Shown piece by piece: positions 6,819 to 12,571 of a stretch of 12,571 nt of DNA. The translations under genes were made by a program, and so were the position numbers. The notes beneath the pieces are model-generated. The model ran no database searches and was not told the origin of the DNA. It was given only the letters and a program-made list of their open reading frames with translations. The DNA is taken from assembly GCA_004009845.1 (NCBI GenBank), contig RMBW01000324.1:1-12571 (forward strand), in the 5' to 3' direction. Source of the DNA: Davidsoniella eucalypti (lineage: Eukaryota > Ascomycota > Sordariomycetes > Microascales > Ceratocystidaceae). Numbering within the stretch: position 1 is the first letter of the stretch; every line of letters begins with the position of its first letter.

Positions 6819-9800
6819 TTAGCCTACCATCAGTGGACTGCGTGTGTCCATACTCGTACCATGGTCCTTCTCGGGGCCATCCTCTGGTAGCAACCAGGCA
6901 GTGTAAAGGGATTGGAGGGTCACGTTCCAATTCTTTTTCGTCTTCTCCGTGAAGACCAACCATGCTGCAGTGTCCTTCACGTGTTCCAATGGTTCCCAGG
7001 TAGCATCTTGGTAACCTTTCCATTTGACCAAGGCTTGCGTGTGTCCATGGCGGGTACGTTGCTTGACGATTGCTTCCACTCTGTACTCGCCTGTTTCCAC
7101 AGAGTCGTCTTCCAGTGCTTCCCTAGCCGTGATAGCCGCGGGCTCATCCTCAGGTACTTCCTGCGAGGGTAAGGGGTTGTTGGGAGCTCGGCGGATTAGG
7201 CTTACGTGGAAAACAGGATGGATGCCTGTGGGCACGTTCAATCGTACGTTGTGAGTGCCTGTAACCTCTAGGACTGTGTACAGTCTGGCCAACCAGTCTA
7301 ACTTCTTGGACGGTCTCTCCGTGGTCAAGTTCTTCGTGTTGAGGTAGACCTTGTCTCCCACTCTGAAGCTCTCAGATGGTTGACGGAGACGGTTAGCGCT
7401 AGTTTCCTGGTGCTCTTGGGTGGCGGCCATAGCTACGATCGCGAATTGTGTTGCGTTGCTTAGTTTGGACAACCATTCCTGGGCACCACAGACAGGAGAC
7501 TTGTCGGAGGCAGGGGGACCTTGTACAGATGGTTCGATAATGTCGACGTTAAACCCGTGGGTCATGAAGAACGGTGAGAGACCCGTAGCGGAAGAGATCC
7601 TGTTGTTCAAGGCGAGTTGTGCTTGAGGTAGCAAGGAAGCCCAGTCGTCCTGAGCGAAGGAACAGAAATTGCGAAGGTACGTTTCAATCTCCTGATTACT
7701 GCGTTCTTGGCTGCCATCCGTCTGAGGATGGAACGCTGTGGACAGGCGACGCTGGATCCCAAAGCGACGGCATACTTCGCCCCAAAATAACTGCGCGAAT
7801 TGAGGCCCTCTATCGGAAACGATAGCAAGGGGGAAACCGTGGTGCGAAAAGACGTGGATCAGCAGAGCTTCAGCAGTGGCTTGTGCGGTGATAGCCTTCA
7901 TGGGAATCAGAATCTGTGATTTAGACAGACGATCAGTGACCCCTAGAATGGAGGTGCAACCAGCAGAAGGGGGTAACGGGCCGATAAAGTCCATAGCCAA
8001 TTCAGACCAAGGTCTGGACGGTACTGGTAGGGGTTTCAGCAGGCCGCGCTTCTGCTCTCGCCAAATCTTGCTTTTTCCGCAAGACGAGCAATTCGATACG
8101 AACTGACGGACATCGTTGGTCAGACCAGGCCAGGCATATTCGCGCGACACTAAGTCACGGGTGATTGCTCTGCCGGGGTGGCCTGCGAGGGTGGAATCGT
8201 GGATCTGCTGGATAATTTTGGTCCTCAAGGGCTCGTGGTGAGGGACCCAAAGTCTATCACGCCAGCGTAGTCTACCTTCAGAGTCTAGCTTGCACTCGCT
8301 CATTTGCCATTGCAAACCCCAGTCGGCTGGGAATGAGCGAGCTCCTTCTCGTACTAGTTTACGAGCTAACCACCAACGGTTGCATTGGGTCAGAGCCTGG
8401 TTCCATAGGCTAGTCATCTCGGGGTCCGCGAAGGGGGAGGTCACAGCTTCCTTAGTCGCCTTGTCGTCAGTCGGCGCGTCCTTGTCAGGCTCCTGAGCCC
8501 AAACTGCGCCGATTACCACCAGGTCGTTGCTTGACTCACTCTTCTCGAGGAGTTGGTGGAAGCGACTAGCCAGCCTGTCGTCACTTTCGTTGGCTGGCAT
8601 ATCCTGGTCCCTTCTAGACAGGGCGTCTGGCACAACTTGCTCAGTACCTGGGCGGTGGCGTAGGCAGAAACTAAAGTCCGAAAGCTCATATCCCCAGCGG
8701 CGTTGTCTCTCGGCCAACGTTCTCTTGGTCTGAAAGTACTCCAAGTTCCGGTGGTCAGTCCACACCACAAAGTCGACCCCTAGGAGGAAATGGCGCCATT
8801 CGCGAATGGACCAGTAGATGGCCAACATCTCCTTGTCGTGAATGGGGTAGTTGGCTTCGGGGGGTGTGAGCTTGCGAGAAAGGAAGGCAATGGGGTGCAT
8901 GAGACCATCATCTCCTCGTTGAGACAATTCTGCTCCCAGGGCGTAACCGGATGAGTCCGCGGTCAATACCGTTTCTCTCAGCGGGTCAAAGGGGGTCAAA
9001 ACAGGGGGAGTGAGGAAGGCTCTCTTAACCTCGGCGAAAGCGTGCGCACATGCGTCAGACCAGACAAAGGGGGTATCCTTCTTGGTTAACCCTACCATCG
9101 GCGCTATCATCTCAGACAGTCGAGGTACAAAGTCTCGATAGAAGTTGACAAAGCCGATGAATCCACGTAGACCTTTCAAAGTTGTGGGAGAATTCCAGTT
9201 GCGGATCGCAAGGGTTTTCTCAGGGTCTGCCTTGATGCCAATACCTGGGCCAACAATGAAGCCGAGGAACTTGATTTCCTTAGCTAGGAACTGGCACTTG
9301 CGGAGGTCGAGTTGTAGGCCGGCGAGATCGAGCGCGTGGACAATTTCGAGCACTAACTTCCTGTGCTCTTCCTCAGTACCACTGGAGTAGATGTCCACAT
9401 CGTCAATGTAGGCGCTGCAGCTGATGCCTAGCCATTTCCGAAGGACCGAATTGATGTAACGCTGGAACGCAGCAGGGGCATTAGTCAAACCGAAAGGGAT
9501 AACGTTCCATTCAAAGGCCCCTAGGGGAGTCCGAAATGCGGTTAACTCCTCGTAGCCAGGGGCGATACGAATGCGATGGAAGGCAGCAATGACATCGACC
9601 TTGGACACCCACTTGGCTTCCGAAATTTGCCGAAGGGTGTCGTGGATAAGGGGTAAGGGGTATGAGTCCTTTTTGGAAATAGCGTTGACTGCGCGGTAGT
9701 CTACGCAGAAACGAATTCCACCTCCAGGTTTCTTTACAAATAGCACTGGAGAGCCCACTTCAGACTTTGTGTCCTTTATCCATCTTGTAGACAACAGTTC

Positions 9801-10271
9801 GGTCAATGTCTTCTGCATTACCAATAGTTCTGCGCGAGACAGCGGATACAACGATTGTACAGGTAATGTCTTCCCTTCCAGCAGCTCGATTTTCAAGTCT
9901 ACTCCAGGCCGGTGTGGCGGGAGGTCCTTCGAGGCTTTGGCTTCGAACGCAGAGGCAACAGGTCTTAACCATTCTGGGAGGGGTGGTCTTTCCAGTTCTT
10001 TCTGTTCCAACGCTCTGTTAACATCTTCTAGTGTGATGCGGTAAACAGCAGTGTCGTCGTTGTCGCAGAGTTTGTGGAATTCCTCAGGTGTTAACTCCTC
10101 AGCTGTAGTAACTTCAATCTGTCCCGAACGAGGGTGCAGGTGTACATCGTGGTTGATGAGCCAGCGTTGACCGAGTATCAGGTCTTCGGTTTGGCCGGGG
10201 ACGACGTAGGCCCAAATGTCCTCGTGGTGGTCAGGTAGATGTAGCGTAAACTGTGCTATCTGGGTGATGAC
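6819..10271 (-). CDS. pol: Copy B Pol: RT, RNase H, integrase and chromodomain
   Basis: This is the Ty3/Gypsy polyprotein, open without a stop from about 10271. There is no ATG in its first 87 codons, so it depends on upstream fusion. Residues are counted from the Leu codon at 10010. RT: KVDVIAAFHRI (D139) and YIDD (201-204). RNase H: D352, E394, D419, D462. Integrase zinc domain: H604, H611, C641, C644. Integrase core: D674, D733 and E769, with exactly 35 residues between the last two. The usual GPY/F module is degenerate (LARLYTVLEV, then HPVFHVSLIRR). The chromodomain at 975-1025 has the aromatic cage Y976, W997 and Y1000 (KWKGY, TWEP). In the family such chromodomains read H3K9 methylation. 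All catalytic residues are present. Its only visible defect is one missing base upstream in the protease. Confidence 0.95.
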   Translation of the reverse strand, partial: VITQIAQFTLHLPDHHEDIWAYVVPGQTEDLILGQRWLINHDVHLHPRSGQIEVTTAEELTPEEFHKLCDNDDTAVYRITLEDVNRALEQKELERPPLPEWLRPVASAFEAKASKDLPPHRPGVDLKIELLEGKTLPVQSLYPLSRAELLVMQKTLTELLSTRWIKDTKSEVGSPVLFVKKPGGGIRFCVDYRAVNAISKKDSYPLPLIHDTLRQISEAKWVSKVDVIAAFHRIRIAPGYEELTAFRTPLGAFEWNVIPFGLTNAPAAFQRYINSVLRKWLGISCSAYIDDVDIYSSGTEEEHRKLVLEIVHALDLAGLQLDLRKCQFLAKEIKFLGFIVGPGIGIKADPEKTLAIRNWNSPTTLKGLRGFIGFVNFYRDFVPRLSEMIAPMVGLTKKDTPFVWSDACAHAFAEVKRAFLTPPVLTPFDPLRETVLTADSSGYALGAELSQRGDDGLMHPIAFLSRKLTPPEANYPIHDKEMLAIYWSIREWRHFLLGVDFVVWTDHRNLEYFQTKRTLAERQRRWGYELSDFSFCLRHRPGTEQVVPDALSRRDQDMPANESDDRLASRFHQLLEKSESSNDLVVIGAVWAQEPDKDAPTDDKATKEAVTSPFADPEMTSLWNQALTQCNRWWLARKLVREGARSFPADWGLQWQMSECKLDSEGRLRWRDRLWVPHHEPLRTKIIQQIHDSTLAGHPGRAITRDLVSREYAWPGLTNDVRQFVSNCSSCGKSKIWREQKRGLLKPLPVPSRPWSELAMDFIGPLPPSAGCTSILGVTDRLSKSQILIPMKAITAQATAEALLIHVFSHHGFPLAIVSDRGPQFAQLFWGEVCRRFGIQRRLSTAFHPQTDGSQERSNQEIETYLRNFCSFAQDDWASLLPQAQLALNNRISSATGLSPFFMTHGFNVDIIEPSVQGPPASDKSPVCGAQEWLSKLSNATQFAIVAMAATQEHQETSANRLRQPSESFRVGDKVYLNTKNLTTERPSKKLDWLARLYTVLEVTGTHNVRLNVPTGIHPVFHVSLIRRAPNNPLPSQEVPEDEPAAITAREALEDDSVETGEYRVEAIVKQRTRHGHTQALVKWKGYQDATWEPLEHVKDTAAWLVFTEKTKKNWNVTLQSLYTAWLLPEDGPEKDHGTSMDTRSPLMVG

Positions 10272-10520
10272 CGGGGGTCGGACTGGGAGGAGGCGAGGGA
10301 GACCTTGCGAGGCTCGATAGGCTGGGTCTGGGTAGCGTAGGGGAGTAGGCGCGGAGGGACGACGGCGAGGCAGAGGCAGCCACTGTCGACGAGAGCTTTA
10401 GTCGAAAGTTCATTAATAGACAAATCTAAGTATAAACCTTTAGCTCCCATCTGAGTTCTAACTATCTCTTCCCCTATCTTCGTATCCTCCTGGTCAGGGC
10501 GCGACTTGTCCTGACCACCT
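10256..10520 (-). pseudogene. pol: Copy B protease region of pol, broken by a one-base loss
   Basis: The pol N-terminus reads MGAKGLYLDL from 10450 and carries the retropepsin KALVDSG motif at about residues 15-24. Alignment with copy A shows one base missing within 10271-10278 in a C/G run, so this frame ends after SDPRSSPR at 10256. The correct protease continuation (ITQIAQFTLHLPDHHEDIW and on) is open in the frame that leads to the RT. Upstream, the frame is open to a TGA at 10532-10534 and overlaps the gag stop, as in copy A. As sequenced, RT cannot be made as a Gag-Pol fusion without a further shift. The lesion could be real or a homopolymer reading error. Confidence 0.85.
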
Positions 10521-10534
10521 AAAAATCCAGTTCA
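10519..10534 (-). promoter_or_regulatory. Copy B gag-pol -1 frameshift window
   Basis: In the pol frame a TGA at 10534-10532 closes the frame upstream, and the gag frame stops at 10521-10519. A ribosome must therefore change frame within the few codons between them. The only slippery run there is UUUUU at 10525-10521 followed by AG, the same as in copy A. This confines the frameshift almost to one position. Confidence 0.65.
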
Positions 10535-12312
10535 ATTAGGTCGTATTCCGACCCGTTCTCCGCTACCTTAGAGTCGACCTTGGCTACCGTCGTAGTGGTG
10601 TTGTCAGGGGGAGGTAGCACACGATCCATGGCCCGTTCGTCATACTTCGCGATTTCCTCACGCATTACAGTGCGTATGGCGTTGATAGACAGCTGATTGT
10701 TGGAGGGGCCTGGCTGGGAAGAGCGCTGGGGGCAACGGCGTGCGATGTGATCCTTGAGCCCACAGATAAAGCATGCGTTTTCGCGCATTAACCGGTGTCG
10801 TTCCGACTCGGACAGTTTTGGTCTGTCTGAGCGGGCAGCAAGCTGAGGGCGGTTCTCCCGACGGGTCTGTTGGTCAGGCCGCTCTCTCCAGTTACTCGAC
10901 TTGGTGTGCTCGGGCTTAGGGGTGGACTCAACGATGCGGCGCTTACCAGTGGGGCGGTCGAAGTGCTTCAAGAGGCTGTCAATGATGGCGTGGTATGAGT
11001 TGGACTCCCAAGCCCATCCGGTGCGTTCAACCAAATCGTCACGCATGGCAGAACGTAGGATGTCGATCAGCGTGGTGTCGTCGTGAATGCCGGCTTCCAT
11101 GGCTAGGGTTTCGAATCGGAGGTGGAAGGCCTTGAAGGTTTCACGATCTCCCTGAGCGGACTTGTAGAAGGCGATGCGAGCGTTAGTGAGTCGTTCGCGC
11201 GACCGGAACATATCGTCGAGTTTTTCCAGCAGTAAGTCGTAGGGTCTGGAACGTTGGCAGATGGAGTCGAAGAAAACGTTTAGCTTGGCCTGTGTGGTTG
11301 CACCTAAGCGGCTGTACAGGTATACCGCCCGCGAGATGTCGTTGCCCAAAGCGGCACCATCGATCATCATTTTGTTCGTAGCTAGCCTTCTCCAAATCTC
11401 GTAGTCCGAGTGTAGGCCACTAAATTCGTTGAGCAGTGGTTGGACTTGGCGAGGTAGGGCTTGGTTGGAGGAGGCAGGTAGTGGCTGGGAAACAGGTGCA
11501 GGTGGTAGCGAGGGAGCCGTGGGTTCGCGTTGTTCCTTAGCAAACAGCATTTGACCAAGACGGTTCATCATGGACTTCATTTCTACCATGTCATCTTGTA
11601 GAGAGTCCAGACGGTCAGCTTCGCGAGAGGGTTGGCGGCCACGATCTGATTCAGGGTACGTGTCGCGTGGTCTCATACTCTCAGCGAGGCGGGCTAAGTC
11701 AGAAGTGTCCGAAGGGTTATCACTGGCGTCGTCATCATCTGCGGGCAGCGGGTTGCGTGAGGTGGTTACTCTGCTTAATGTGCGTGCGTGCGTAGTTTCG
11801 GTAGAGATGAGCTGCTCCGTGGTCTCCTTGGCTTTAGAGCGGGTTCGCGTGGGGGTGCGAGGCAGGCCCATGAAAGGTGACTTGAGGAGGGAAGGACGGA
11901 GCGAGGTTCGAGCAACGCGTTCCTGACGCGTACGAGCTTGGCCGATGTGGACGTGGCCGACGAAACCGCTGGTGAAAGAGAGGTGGCCTAGGTGGCTGTG
12001 GAAGTGCTGACTGTGACTGAGGATATCACGGGAGGCAGGGCAGAATCCTAGGGTGGCAGCGAGGCGCGCGCGTTCCTTGCGTTTAAAGAGGGCAAGGTAA
12101 CACCAGCCGGGTCTACTCCAGGGTCGATCCTCGGGTAGGCCTACGGCCGACAGCGTGTAACCCTCAGGGGGCTCCTGGCTGGGGTCTAGGAGGTGGACAC
12201 GGGCCAGGGCTAGTTTCTGCTTAACAATACAGAAGGCTTCATAGTAACCAACGAGGGCGGCGCAGTTCAGGGAGGCCAGGATGACCAGAACCAGGAAGGT
12301 GAAGTCAGACAT
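10519..12312 (-). CDS. gag: Copy B Gag: hydrophobic N-terminus, capsid-like domain, CCHC zinc knuckle (597 aa)
   Basis: This particle protein has the same plan as copy A's Gag: a hydrophobic N-terminal segment at residues 4-24, an unrecognised domain to about 125, a low-complexity charged region, a short possible coiled coil (LDSLQDDMVEMKSMMNRLG), a Pro-rich linker, the capsid-like domain (NEFSG, YEIWRR, KLNVFFDSICQ) and a CFICGLKDHIARRC knuckle. It is one residue shorter than A because of a change in the acidic run. The first 160 residues differ from A at only 3 positions although the DNA differs at roughly 20, mostly silent. It starts at the first AUG after an AUG-free leader and ends at the conserved UUU UAG. 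It looks functional. Confidence 0.93.
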   Translation of the reverse strand: MSDFTFLVLVILASLNCAALVGYYEAFCIVKQKLALARVHLLDPSQEPPEGYTLSAVGLPEDRPWSRPGWCYLALFKRKERARLAATLGFCPASRDILSHSQHFHSHLGHLSFTSGFVGHVHIGQARTRQERVARTSLRPSLLKSPFMGLPRTPTRTRSKAKETTEQLISTETTHARTLSRVTTSRNPLPADDDDASDNPSDTSDLARLAESMRPRDTYPESDRGRQPSREADRLDSLQDDMVEMKSMMNRLGQMLFAKEQREPTAPSLPPAPVSQPLPASSNQALPRQVQPLLNEFSGLHSDYEIWRRLATNKMMIDGAALGNDISRAVYLYSRLGATTQAKLNVFFDSICQRSRPYDLLLEKLDDMFRSRERLTNARIAFYKSAQGDRETFKAFHLRFETLAMEAGIHDDTTLIDILRSAMRDDLVERTGWAWESNSYHAIIDSLLKHFDRPTGKRRIVESTPKPEHTKSSNWRERPDQQTRRENRPQLAARSDRPKLSESERHRLMRENACFICGLKDHIARRCPQRSSQPGPSNNQLSINAIRTVMREEIAKYDERAMDRVLPPPDNTTTTVAKVDSKVAENGSEYDLIELDF

Positions 12313-12571
12313 AGTGACTTAGGGGCGCAAGGGGTAACAAGCGGACTGGTAGGGGCAAGCCTTGTAGGAGGAAGGCTTGGACAAGGGGCAGACTGTTTAG
12401 GCAGAGTCTGGACAAGATAGGGGCAAACAGAGACGGTGTTTGGACAAAGGGGAGAGCAAGCTGACGGCTTGGACAGAAGAGAGGGCAAGCAGACGGCTTG
12501 GACAGAAGAGAGGGCAAGCGGACGGCTTGGACAGAATAGAGGGGCAAGCAGACGGCTTGGACAGAAGTAAA
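12313..12571 (-). repeat. Copy B 5' leader: hairpin array, cut by the window end
   Basis: Seven hairpins match those of copy A in order: arms 12356-12362/12373-12379, 12389-12394/12405-12410, 12424-12429/12437-12442, 12457-12461/12467-12471, 12486-12490/12496-12500, 12515-12519/12525-12529 and 12545-12549/12555-12559. Copy B has four consecutive CAAGC/GCUUG units where copy A has three, so the array gains or loses 29-30-base units. Loops vary (TGACG, AGACG, GGACG in plus wording) while the arms do not. The last base aligns with about 5021 in A, so the final two hairpins, the PBS and the 5' LTR lie outside. Confidence 0.8.

Noticed and set aside
9145..9390. Plus-strand open frame, repeated almost unchanged at 1616-1861.
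   Set aside because: It is antisense to the conserved RT core; its likeness between copies follows from near-identity of the sense gene.

Overview
The window is built entirely from nested retrotransposons. No host gene, tRNA or rRNA is recognisable. The main family is a Ty3/Gypsy LTR retrotransposon with a C-terminal chromodomain (a chromovirus), present as two head-to-tail copies on the minus strand, called A (left) and B (right) here. The chromodomain class, a LINE remnant of Tad/I type with its own RNase H, and a pyrimidine-rich promoter block suggest a filamentous fungus. The genus cannot be told. The differences between copies do not look dominated by RIP-type C-to-T changes.

Layout, left to right. 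1-2921: broken pol of copy A, entering the window inside the integrase; integrase and RNase H regions carry many small indels, RT and protease less. 2990-4786: intact gag of A. 4787-5094: 5' leader of A, an AUG-free array of hairpins, with a predicted self-priming site at 5082-5092. 5095-5275: 5' LTR of A (181 bp, TG...CA). 5276-6402: the target, a relic on the plus strand made of an integrase fragment from another Gypsy element (5281-5589) joined in frame to the 3' part of a LINE ORF2 (5590-6402). 6403-6583: 3' LTR of copy B, inserted in the LINE ORF. 6584-6818: polypurine tract and AT-rich 3' UTR of B. 6819-10450: pol of B, open from late protease to chromodomain and broken by one base in the protease. 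10519-12312: intact gag of B. 12313-12571: leader of B with the same hairpin array; its PBS and 5' LTR lie beyond the window.

How the element should work. A promoter in the LTR (TATA at 5209-5214, pyrimidine block, predicted start at 5159) makes an RNA whose first 11 bases are the exact complement of an 11-base site 2 nt after the LTR. This is the Tf1 type of self-priming and replaces a tRNA primer. Gag ends at UUU UAG, and pol lies in the -1 frame, entered through a UUUUUAG slip that both copies keep. Pol supplies protease, RT, RNase H, integrase and a chromodomain with a complete aromatic cage, expected to steer insertion to H3K9-methylated chromatin. That would fit insertion into older transposons, as seen here.

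The most interesting signals are the covarying hairpin array in the leader, the 11-base self-primer, the tightly confined -1 frameshift site, and a hydrophobic, membrane-like N-terminus on Gag.
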